A stretch of DNA of 43,884 bases from Neocallimastix lanati (nom. inval.). Lineage: Eukaryota; Neocallimastigomycota; Neocallimastigomycetes; Neocallimastigales; Neocallimastigaceae. Position numbers and translations under genes: made by a program. Within the stretch, counting starts at the first letter, position 1. Each line of letters begins with the position of its first letter. Below the pieces are notes generated by a model. That model did no database searches. It saw only the letters and a program-made list of their open reading frames with translations, and had not been told where the DNA came from. Shown one piece after another: positions 1-9,707 of this stretch. The DNA is taken from the NCBI GenBank assembly GCA_016946835.1, contig JACVTC010000333.1:1-43884 (forward strand), in the 5' to 3' direction.

Positions 1-685
1 AATATTTTTATTTTTATTAGTGATATAGAATTATGGAATATAATTTTTATTATTATTAGTCTGTATTAATTACCATTGTTGGTGCTTCTATTTTGTTAGC
101 ATATTTTTACCATTTCTTAACATTAATTAATCTCATAATTAAAACTTAGTTACTAAAAATATAATAATAATACTTATAAAAAATAAAAAAAAATTATTAA
201 CTTTGTGAAATATAATAATATAAAATGAAATAACTAATACATTTATACTGTTTTAGCTTTTCTATTATTACATCAAATTAATATTAACAACACATATACA
301 TATATTTAAAAATATTTAAATATTTAATAAATGGAATAAAAAAATAAATAAATATAATAAATAAAATACATAATAAATAAATAAATAAATATATATATTT
401 TAAATATCATAATTTTACTCTTTAATGAATATATAGATATATTTTTTATAAAATCTTAAACTTAATATTTATTATTTATTTATGTTTTTCCATTATTATT
501 ATTATTATTTATTGAATATAAAATGAATATATTCTTATAGCTTTATTTTTTGAATATATCTTTTATTGAATTTCATTTATATGAAAAAATTGCATATGTA
601 ATTCATTGATTTTAATAGAAATATATAAAATTTTATAAAAAAAAAAAATAAACTATTAAAATGCTAATTATCTCAATTATGTTTG
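1..685. other. AT-rich DNA without recognised genes
   Basis: Almost pure A/T sequence with short homopolymers and TTA/AAT runs. I see no open frame of useful length, no RNA gene and no similarity to the LTRs elsewhere in the window. The missing part of element A's 5' LTR would be expected here but is absent. Confidence 0.6.
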
Positions 686-1015
686 TTTATATTTTTAATT
701 TAATAAATGTTATTTTTTTTTTAAAAAATAATTTAAAATAATAGTTAAAAATTAAAATAAAATAGTTATAATACGTTTTTTTTATAAAGAATATATTAAT
801 AATAAATAAAATGTATTAAAATAAAAGTATAAAAAGAAGAATAAATTTCTTTCTTTTTAATACTGGGAACAAATAATTTTAATTTTAAATTTAAATACAG
901 AATATTTTAAAATTTAATTTTTTTTCTTGTTTCCAAACTTATTTTTATAGTTATGTGTTAATATTTATTTTTTTTTGTTTTGAATATCTTAGTGTTTCAA
1001 CCCCAGCCCGTATCA
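686..1015 (+). repeat. Element A 5' LTR, truncated
   Basis: Matches the last ~330 bp of the 3' LTR (about 10427-10757), ending in the same CCCGTATCA. Similarity stops near 686, so roughly 700 bp of the 5' side (U3) is missing. The two copies differ at a few bases (e.g. AATACTGGG here versus AATACGGGG in the 3' copy) and in the length of a T run, so they are not a fresh pair. Confidence 0.85.
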
Positions 1016-1023
1016 TAAAAATT

Positions 1024-1040
1024 TGGTGGAGAATCCGGGC
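1024..1040 (+). other. Element A primer-binding site
   Basis: TGGTGGAGAATCCGGGC begins 8 nt after the LTR end. Its complement would be the 3' end of a tRNA ending CCCGGATTCTCCACCA. Element D carries the same sequence at the equivalent place. The cognate tRNA is not in this window. Confidence 0.75.
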
Positions 1041-1284
1041 GCCTGAAACACATTATAAGATGAAAAGAAACATTAGAATAAATATTAAACATATAATTTT
1101 TTTATTTAAACTTATTAATTTTGTTATAGAGAATATAAAATTTATAAAACTTTAATTTTTTTACTTAGTTACACAATTTTATACAAAAAAAAAAAATTTT
1201 TTTTGTGAAACTTAATTCGTAAATTTTATTTGTTATAATAAACATTTATTTTACTTATAGTAATAATAAAAATAATAATAATAT

Positions 1285-1322
<38 letters not shown>

Positions 1323-2135
1323 TTATTTATATATAATAATTCAAAAAAAAAAAAAATTACATTTTAGAAGAGCACTTCCGCTCAATTCTTATTTATTATT
1401 AAATAATTACTTCCATCAAGAGAGTTTGTTCTATCTGGAAAGTCTATCAAGAGGATTTTTCAAGATATTGAAAAACTTGGAATAATTAGTTTTATTCAAC
1501 AATAATAAATAAGTTTTATAATTATTAATTTTAAATTTTTATTTTCTTAATATTAGAATACTAAATTCATTCAGTAACCTACCATCAGGGAGAGCGGCTG
1601 TTAGATGAAAAACTCTATAGCTAAAGGCTCATCGATTGGGATAGGTGAATTAAGTAATTCCGTATTATTAATTAAATAAAAATTATTATTATTAATTATT
1701 TCTAAAATCAGCATCGTTTTCCGGGAATATACAATATATGGTAATTTATTAGTGGCTTGATTAAATTCAGGTATAATAAATTATTAAAATAACTTTTTAT
1801 TAGAGAGTAGATAAGAGCGTTTACTTGTATAAGCGGGGGAGTAGAGCGCTATTTAATAAGGTTTCAATATCAGACCTTTAATTGAAAAATCCATAAAGCC
1901 CTTGTTTCAATAGGCAGGAACAGTCAAAGGTTACTTGGAACTGACGGTTAAATAGTGGAGGTCGAAAGACGCAGAGTAAATGCTTGCGGGAATCGAAAAT
2001 AATAATAACGTTATAACATATATTTGGATTGTCCCTTATTAAAATATATACAAAAAAAATATACTAATTTATATAATAATAATTCTACTAACAAGCCTTT
2101 TCTATCGCTAAAAACTATTCTTCATTTGGAATTTG

Positions 2136-2192
<57 letters not shown>

Positions 2193-2330
2193 TCATTAAT
2201 ATTTGTCTTCCTTTTTAATAAGATTTACTTCAATCATTTTTTTTAAAAATCCATATAAAAAAAATATCTTCTATAATAATTATTTTCCTTTTAATAGGAT
2301 TTACTTTATCATTTATTTTTTTTGTTAAAA

Positions 2331-2361
<31 letters not shown>

Positions 2362-2556
2362 GAATAAATTTCTATATATATATACTTATAAATAAATTTC
2401 CTGTAAAACACAATTTTTAAATAATATTAAATAAAAAAAAAAAAAAAAAAAAAAAATTTATATCTTCGTTTCTATAAAAGAAATTTTAGTGTTCTTTATT
2501 GTTCTTTATTAATAAAAGAAAATATATAAATATATTTTCTCCATAATATTTATTTT

Positions 2557-2595
<39 letters not shown>

Positions 2596-2791
2596 TTTTC
2601 TTTATCATTTTTTTTGTTAAAATCTATATATATATATAAATATTAGAAAATAAATTTCTTTATAAAACTATATTTTAAATAAAATAAATAAAAAAAAAAT
2701 ATATATATCCATATAAAAAAAAAAAAAAAAAAAAAAAATTTTTTTATATATTCGTTTCTATTTAAGCAATTTTGTGTTCTTTTGTGTTCTT

Positions 2792-2826
<35 letters not shown>
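1041..2826 (+). other. Element A leader (5' untranslated region)
   Basis: A 1.8 kb untranslated leader. Positions 1041-1370 and 2030-2826 are A/T-rich with long A runs (e.g. about 50 A's from 2141). Between them, about 1370-2030 is clearly richer in G+C than its surroundings and carries potential stem-loops, for example AAC-A-GTCA...TGAC-G-GTT at 1919-1949 and GTC-GAAA-GAC near 1961-1970. It has no long open frame, so a structured RNA role (packaging, dimerisation or translation) is an inference. Confidence 0.6.
2285..2826 (+). repeat. Imperfect ~0.3 kb tandem duplication with poly-A tracts
   Basis: A block containing ACTTTATCATTT, TTGTTAAAATCT, a poly-A tract, TTCGTTTCTAT and a doubled GTTCTTT recurs in the same order with a spacing of about 295 bp, the second copy starting near 2598. 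A third, weaker partial copy precedes it near 2220. Copies differ mainly in the lengths of A runs. Confidence 0.55.
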
Positions 2827-2829
<3 letters not shown>

Positions 2830-4156
2830 AAGATTAGCGAAATAGCTAAATTATTGCCACGACTTGGTAGTTTCGATAGGGACATAGAATCATGGGCTGA
2901 AGAGTTTCAATAGGGTAATGGAACTCTCAGATATTGATGACCCTAGAAAAATGTTTGCTTGGGCAAAAGAATGTGTTCCTGGACGATTAAAAGGAGTAAT
3001 TGAAGATCTTAAAGAAGAAGATGAAGAGGCTGAAATGATCATATATCCAAGTATTACGGATATTAAAACTGCCATTGAAAAATTTTTAGATATTACTCCT
3101 CAAGAAAAATGCTTTAACCTAAAATCACTCAAAATACAAAAGGGTGAATCAATTAAAGACTTTAACTGGAGATACGGTAAATTATACGGATCACTTACTC
3201 CAGAAAGTCAAGCATTTATTACTATTAATGATTACACGGATTCATTATTAAGTCGTCCATATGCTAGAAAGGAAGTAATAACTTCTCAACCAGCTAATTT
3301 AGAAGAAGCATTTAAAATAGCTGAACTTGCAGAGACTGCATCTGAAATGCCCAATAGAAATAGAAATGTCGTTATGTTTACCAATACTTATGGAGGTCTA
3401 AATTCTATTTTTCCAAATAATTATAGTAATAATTATAATAATAGAAATTATAGCAATCCTAATAATTATGAATACAATAATTATCGCACTAATTATAATA
3501 ATTATAACTATAATAATTATAATAATTATAATAAAAATAATGGTTATAATCATTCAAATAATTATAATAATAATTATCGAAATTCTTATAATAATAATTA
3601 TAACTCTATTAATAACAGAAATATAAATCATTTCCGAAATGGTTATAATAGTGGTAATAATTATAATAACAATAATCCAAATTTTAACAACATGAATAAT
3701 AACTTTAGCAATAATAAAGTATCCGGAATTAAAAATAATTTAAGAAATCAAAATTTTATGTCTAATAATATTAATCTAAATTGTTTTAAATGTCATCAAC
3801 CTGGTCATAGGATGCAAGATTGTCCTTATACTTATCAAGAACTAGCTGATATGGAAGCTACTGGAAGACTTAATAACAATAATCTCTACATTACAAATAA
3901 CAGCAATACAAACAGAAATCATAACCTAAACAATAATAATAACTATGATGGTAATTATAATATTAGTAATTTAAATAGAAACTATAATATTAATACTAAT
4001 AATGTAAATAATTATAACTCAAATGGAAACTTTAATGTTAATACTAATTATAATAATACTAGTTATAACAGTTCAAATCCTAATCATAATAACATAGATC
4101 CTATTAATAATAACCAAAATTTCTTTAATAACAATAATCAACCTTTAAACTTCTAA
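2827..4156 (+). CDS. gag: Element A Gag, frameshifted near its N terminus
   Basis: Nucleocapsid/capsid polyprotein that would package the element RNA. The ATG at 2827 opens a frame (MKISEIAKLLPRLG) matching element E Gag, but it hits TAG at 2911. The homologous protein continues in the +1 frame from about 2909, consistent with one extra base in TTTC. The long frame therefore runs 2918-4156, starting at an internal Met (MELSDI) also present in D and E. It contains a capsid-like segment (GESIKDFNWRYGKLY), an Asn/Tyr-rich region, and a CCHC zinc knuckle CFKCHQPGHRMQDC about 288 residues after the internal Met. The C-terminal tail is again Asn-rich. The last codons form the slippery site at 4144. 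Whether the internal Met is used is unknown. Confidence 0.85.
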
Positions 4157-4178
4157 ATGGGAGAAGGAATACTCCCAT
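4144..4178 (+). promoter_or_regulatory. Predicted -1 ribosomal frameshift signal, element A
   Basis: Heptamer TTTAAAC at 4144-4150 is in phase (T TTA AAC) just before the gag stop TAA (4154-4156). GGGAG begins 8 nt after it and pairs with CTCCC across an 8-nt loop. The stem extends to ATGGGAG/CTCCCAT (7 bp, 4157-4163 with 4172-4178). The -1 frame is open from 4150 through pol. This matches the X XXY YYZ plus stem-loop architecture of known -1 sites. Confidence 0.85.
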
Positions 4179-7044
4179 AAATCAAACCAATACAACTCTT
4201 TTAACTAATTCACTTACTGGAACTAAAGAATCTTCGAATATAGAAGATAATAAAGAAATAGCCATTGTAGCTGAAAGAAGAAGTAGAAAAACTAATGAAA
4301 ATAAACCATATAAGAAAGCAACTAAGAAAAGTTTAAAAGAAAATCCTCAACCAATTAAAGTTCCATCAAATAATCAGGAACAAATGGAAATGGAACCAGA
4401 AAGTGAAACTAATAGTAATAATAAAGGAAATGAAAATCAAAAAGAAACAGAAGCGTTAAATCATCTTGATCCATCTTTTATAAATGAACCCTCAATTGAA
4501 GAAGCAAAAAGAAGAAACAAGAAAGAAAGAGCAAAAGAAATAAAAGAATTAGCCAAAGAAATACAACTTCCAAGTGAAAAAAAGGTAGAAAAATCCAATA
4601 AGGAAAATATTACAAAAAAATTAAAAATAACAGGAAATCAAGATAATTATAATATAGTGGACGATATTGGAAATAAGTTCGCTAATATTACCATCGGACA
4701 GTTGCTCAATATCAATCCTAAATTGAGAACTGAATTATCTAAAGCCTTAAAGTTTACAACAATTATAGAAGATGAAGAAACAATCTTATCAACAATTAAG
4801 AAAGATAAGATTGTAAAAACAAAATGTAAGGTAGAAAACGTAGAAACTACAGTATATTTAGATTCCTGTTCTTCTATTAATATGATCACCAAAACCTTCA
4901 TGATAAATAATAAAATTCCATTTAAACCAATTTCTGCTATTAAAGAAACTTTATATCAAGCTTGTACTAATACCACGCTCATCTCAAAATTATATGAAAT
5001 AGAAATAACAATTGGAAATATTACTTCTAAGGAAATCTTTAGATTGGTTGAAAAAGATGATATTTTCCAAGTATTAATTGGTGTGGATGCGCTAGCTAGA
5101 ATGAAGATTATTATGGACTTCTCTGATCACACCTTGTATCAAAAAACAGATGAGATACGAAAGATAGGAAGTTTTGAAAGTGTGACAGAAATAGAAGATG
5201 AAGAAGATGATATTAAAGATGAATTCGAAGAAGAATTGAATAAAGATGTGCTAGTTGATTATTTATTAACCACCGAAGATAAATATATTCAAATTTTATA
5301 TGAAGAAAATAATGATAATAATGATATTGATAATTCCTTTGGAAATCATAATGATAAAGATGGAAATAATTTTTGCAATATAAATAATAATGATAATTAT
5401 TTAAAGAATGTATTTGGATGTAAAATTAATAATGATAAAATTTCTAAAATTTATAATAATAATTGTTCTTCTAATAAAGATATTAATAATAATAATACTA
5501 ACAAAAATTTTAATACTATAAATAATCATGATAATCCAAATGAAATTAATATCGATAATAATAATAATATCGAAAATTTTTCTAATAAAAATTTTTCTAG
5601 TAAAAATCTATCTAATAAAAATTTTAATAATAAAAATTTTTCTAATAAAATTTTTAATAATAGAATTAATAATATTTTTGAAAAACCTATTAATAAAAAT
5701 AATATCAATAATTCGATTAGTATTAATAATAAAAATTGTTCTTCTGAAAATTTTAATAATAAAAATAATATTAATAATTTCTCTAAAAATTTATATGATG
5801 TTAATAATACTGATAATATTTCTAAAGATTTAGATAATATTAATAATATTTATGAAAACTTAAATAGCATTAATAATACTAATAATCCTTATAATATTTT
5901 TGGAAATAAAAATAATATTAATAATCTTTCTGAAAACCTTAATAAAAATAATATTAATAATCTTTCTGAAAACCTTAATAAAAATAATATTAATACTGAT
6001 AAACCTTCTGAAAATTTTTGTAATGATAATAATGATAATATAGTTTCTAAAGATGTTGATAATACTATTAGTGATAAAAATTTTTCCACAATTTTTAATG
6101 AAGATGTTAATAATAAAAACTCTTTCGAAATTAATCATCATGTTAAAGATATTAATGATTTCGTTATAAGTGGTAACAAAAAAGATAATAAAAATTCTTT
6201 ACAAAATAATTATTCTTTATTAACAAAAATAAATGAAATTAATGATAAAAAGAATTATGAAAACAGTGTAATCAAAAATATTGATATTTCTATTGAAAAT
6301 ACTGTTAAGAATTTTAAAAGTGTAAAGGAAATAACTATTCATGAAATTGTGGCGAAAGCACCAACAAAAATTAGAAACAAACTAAAGTTTTTATTATTAA
6401 ATAATATAAATGTATTGGCACTTGATACAGATGATTTAGGTAAATCGAAATTACTAAGTCATAAAATAAAAATCATAAGTGGTCGAATGCCAATTAAACA
6501 AAGAATGTATCGAGTAGCAAATAAGAAGCAAATGAGTATACTAAGAGAAGAAATAAGTAAATTATTAAGAAATGGATTGATAGAACCTTCAAAATCATCA
6601 TGGTCGTTCCCAGTTATTCTCGTTCCTAAAAAGAATGGTAAATGGAGAATGGTAGTGGATTATAGAAAATTAAATGATATTACTATTAAAGACGCATATC
6701 CTTTACCTTATATAGAAGAAATATTATTTTCTATAGGCAATAAAGTTAAGTACTTAACCACGCTTGACTTATTTTCTGGTTTCCATCAGATTCCTATGGA
6801 AAAAGAAGACAAAGATAAAACTTGCTTTACAACAATGTTTGGAAATTATAATTACAAAGTTATGCCATTCGGACTTTGTAATGCTCCTGCAACTTTCCAA
6901 CGTGAAATGAACAGAATATTCTTGCCTTTAATTGGTAAATGTATGTTCATTTATATGGATGATTTAGTAATATTTTCTGATACCTTGGAACAACACATAT
7001 TGGATCTGCAAAAAGTTTTTGATATTATTAAAGAAAATGGATAA
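4150..7044 (+). CDS. pol: Element A Pol, N-terminal part: protease and reverse transcriptase
   Basis: Read in the -1 frame relative to gag and open from the slippery site, with no obligatory start codon; the first ATG is at 4384. In order: a charged Lys/Glu-rich segment; the pre-protease motif FANITIGQLLNINPKLR; aspartic protease with LDSCSS around 4860 (Cys where Gly is usual); an Asn-rich low-complexity linker (about 5300-6300); and reverse transcriptase with VPKKNGKWRMVVDYRKL, FGLCNAPATFQREMNR and catalytic YMDD near 6954. The frame stops at TAA 7042-7044 directly after FDIIKENG, where homologues continue LKINLEKCHF. One base appears to be missing, and the rest lies in the next frame. Confidence 0.9.
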   Translation, partial: LLNGRRNTPINQTNTTLLTNSLTGTKESSNIEDNKEIAIVAERRSRKTNENKPYKKATKKSLKENPQPIKVPSNNQEQMEMEPESETNSNNKGNENQKETEALNHLDPSFINEPSIEEAKRRNKKERAKEIKELAKEIQLPSEKKVEKSNKENITKKLKITGNQDNYNIVDDIGNKFANITIGQLLNINPKLRTELSKALKFTTIIEDEETILSTIKKDKIVKTKCKVENVETTVYLDSCSSINMITKTFMINNKIPFKPISAIKETLYQACTNTTLISKLYEIEITIGNITSKEIFRLVEKDDIFQVLIGVDALARMKIIMDFSDHTLYQKTDEIRKIGSFESVTEIEDEEDDIKDEFEEELNKDVLVDYLLTTEDKYIQILYEENNDNNDIDNSFGNHNDKDGNNFCNINNNDNYLKNVFGCKINNDKISKIYNNNCSSNKDINNNNTNKNFNTINNHDNPNEINIDNNNNIENFSNKNFSSKNLSNKNFNNKNFSNKIFNNRINNIFEKPINKNNINNSISINNKNCSSENFNNKNNINNFSKNLYDVNNTDNISKDLDNINNIYENLNSINNTNNPYNIFGNKNNINNLSENLNKNNINNLSENLNKNNINTDKPSENFCNDNNDNIVSKDVDNTISDKNFSTIFNEDVNNKNSFEINHHVKDINDFVISGNKKDNKNSLQNNYSLLTKINEINDKKNYENSVIKNIDISIENTVKNFKSVKEITIHEIVAKAPTKIRNKLKFLLLNNINVLALDTDDLGKSKLLSHKIKIISGRMPIKQRMYRVANKKQMSILREEISKLLRNGLIEPSKSSWSFPVILVPKKNGKWRMVVDYRKLNDITIKDAYPLPYIEEILFSIGNKVKYLTTLDLFSGFHQIPMEKEDKDKTCFTTMFGNYNYKVMPFGLCNAPATFQREMNRIFLPLIGKCMFIYMDDLVIFSDTLEQHILDLQKVFDIIKENG

Positions 7045-8058
7045 AGGCTAATTTATCAAAATGCCATTTTATTAAACAAGAAGTTGAAGTATTAGGCCAT
7101 ATTTTATCCACAGAAGGTATAAAGCCAGTACCCAAAAAGGTAAATGTAATATCCAAATGGGAATCACCTAAAAATATTACTCAATTAAGATCTTTCTTAG
7201 GTGCAATTGCATATTATAGAAAATTTATTAAAGATTTTGCTATAATTGCTCAACCATTATTTAAACTATTAAAGAAAAATATAAAATATATCTGGGATGA
7301 TATAACTGAAGAAAGATTTAAAATTCTTAAGGAAAAACTTATTGAAGCTCCTATTCTTAAATATCCAGATTATGATAAACAATTTTTAATTAGAACGGAT
7401 GCTTCATTAGATGGAATAGGTGGTGTATTAATGCAGAAAGATAAAGATAACATCGAACACCCAATTCAATACATTAGTAGATCTTTAAAACCTACTGAAA
7501 TAAATTATAGTATTACTGATTTAGAAGGCACAGCTGCTTACTATTGTTGTTTAAAATTTAAACCATATTTTGGTGGTAATAAATATGATACTATCTTATA
7601 TACTGATCATAAACCTTTAATAGGCTTATTTAATAATAAAGAACCAAATAATGCTCGTCAAGCTAGATGGGTTATAACTTTTAGTATGTCAAAAATTGTA
7701 GTTAAATATGAACAAGGAAAGAAAAATGTTATTGCTGATGCACTTTCTCGATTAATTCCTGACTCTAAAAATATTAATAAAGAAATTAAAAATAATACTT
7801 TGTTTATTCATTTGAATAATAATGAAAATATTAATTACGATTCTATTGAAAATATAAATAGAATGAATAATACAAATAAAAATGATTATCCTTTAAATAA
7901 TATTTCTGAAGAAAATAATTACGCTAATTTTAATAAAAATAATTTAGATAATAATATAATTAATTCTTTAAATAAATTAAATAATAATAATAATAATAAT
8001 AATTATATTTTTAAAAATTTAAATAATAATTCCAGTGTTAATAGTTATTATGAAAAAT

Positions 8059-8092
<34 letters not shown>

Positions 8093-9695
8093 CAAAAATT
8101 TTTATTTAGAAAATTTTGATAATAATTGTAATAATAGTAGTAACGATATTAAAAATTTTTCAAAGGAATTTTGTAACCTTAATCAAAATAATATTAAAAA
8201 TTTTTCTGAAAAACTTAATTATAACAATATTAATAAAAATTGTATTAAAAATTTTTATGAAAATAATTTTGATAAAAATCCTTTAATTAATATTTCTGAA
8301 AATTCTCATAATAAAAATCTTAATATATGTAATTCTAAAATTAATGATAACTATAATGAAAATAATATTAATTTAAATAAAAGTAAAGATAATAATAATT
8401 TGGAAAATTATTATATTTTAAATAAAGATTCCATTGAAAATAATTTTAATGAAAATGAAATAATTTTTGTTACAACTAATGATGACAGTAATAATACTGA
8501 AGTTGAAGAATTAAATAATAGTATTGCTATTAAAGAATATTTGAAAAAGAAAATAATTATTATAGATAATATTAAATATTTTAAAGACGGAGAAAATATT
8601 CGTAAATTTGTCGAAAACAAAGAAGAGAAAATAGAACTATTATTAGCTGCCCATAGTGTTGGACATGAAGGCTATTATAAAACATACGATAGACTTAAAA
8701 GGAAATATTATTGGGAAAACATGTCCAAAGATGTAGAATTACTTGTTAAAACTTGCCATGATTGTCAAATGAACAGACCACAACCAATTAATAGAGGTAC
8801 TGAATCATTTGCTACTAAACCAGGTTTACCCTTTACTCGAGTTGGTTTAGACATTATAGGACCCTTACCTATCACTAAATCAAATAATAAATACATAATT
8901 GTTTTAGTTGATTATTTTACAAAATGGGTAGAAGCCGAACCATTTCCTACAATTGAATCTAAAGACGTTATTAAGTTTCTTACTAATGTATTTTCTCGAC
9001 ATGGCATTCCTGAAATTTTAATCACTGATAATGGTCCGCAATTTACTTCCAATGCTACAAAAGGATTTTTAGATTTATATAATGTTTATGTTCATTACAT
9101 CAGTACTTACCATCCTGAAAGTAATGGCCAAGTTGAAAATAGAAATAGAGAAATTATAAAATATATTAGACTACTTGGAGGAACAGAAAAGAATTGGGAT
9201 GAAATTCTTCCAGTTGCTTTATGGGCCTTAAGAACTTGCAAAAGTGAAGTTACAAAATTTTCTAGTTTTGAACTCTTATATGGTAGAACTGATCTACAAC
9301 CATTCGAATTAACAATTGCATATAATGATAGAAATATAAATGAAACCTTTGATGAATATCTAATTAGAAAATTTACAACTCATCATAAATGGATTATGGA
9401 AGCCACTGCTAATATTGATAATGCTAATAAATTATGGGAAAATAGAAGAAAACAACAAAAATCTATGAATACTGTTTTTGAACCAGGGGACTTAGTTTTA
9501 GTTAGAAATTTTTCAAGAAGAAAGTTAGACCCCTTTTACACTGGTCCTTTTAGAATTGTTCAAATGAATTATAATACCGCTTGTATTTGTGATATTTACA
9601 CTGGTGAAATAGCTGACAGAAATGTACACCAGAAAAATCTTGTTCATTATTATACTTGGTATAATCAGACTTCAGGGGACGAAGTCTCATCTTAA
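7044..9695 (+). CDS. pol: Element A Pol, C-terminal part: RT end, RNase H and integrase
   Basis: Continuation of pol in another frame, open from 7044, so not an independent gene. It encodes the RT connection (EVEVLGHIL), RNase H (RTDASLDGIGGVL, YTDHKPLIGLF), then an Asn-rich linker (about 7780-8560). Integrase follows, with an HHCC zinc domain (AHSVGHEG...CHDCQ, 8650-8765), DDE core residues in GLDIIGPL, TDNGPQF and NGQVENRNREI, and a C-terminal GPF motif near 9541. No chromodomain. Integrase inserts the cDNA into the genome. The last codons overlap the conserved hairpin at 9667. Confidence 0.9.
9667..9687 (+). other. Pre-polypurine-tract hairpin, element A
   Basis: AGACTTC, 7-nt loop AGGGGAC, GAAGTCT: a perfect 7-bp stem ending 6 nt before the polypurine tract. 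The same hairpin is found in D and E. Here it is also the coding sequence for the Pol C terminus. Confidence 0.75.
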
Positions 9696-9704
9696 GCGGG
9701 GAGA
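9694..9704 (+). other. Element A polypurine tract
   Basis: AAGCGGGGAGA lies 3 nt upstream of the 3' LTR start TGATACGG, the position expected for the plus-strand primer of reverse transcription. Confidence 0.75.
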
Positions 9705-9707
9705 TTA

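Noticed and set aside
955-1155. 66-codon frame spanning the LTR end and primer site of A
   Set aside because: It crosses an LTR/primer-site junction, has no domain and is chance openness in A/T-rich DNA.
1800-2000. Possible group I intron or mitochondrial rRNA fragment in A's leader
   Set aside because: Short resemblances (e.g. TGCGGGAA) occur, but no ordered set of core elements could be recognised; a covariance-model scan would be needed.
2024-2218. 64-codon frame containing a Lys run
   Set aside because: The Lys run is a poly-A tract in the leader; there is no homology or conserved start.
4157-4180. Small frame starting ATGGGAGAAGG after the gag stop of A
   Set aside because: It is the frameshift stem; the ATG is not conserved in C or E and the frame stops after seven codons.
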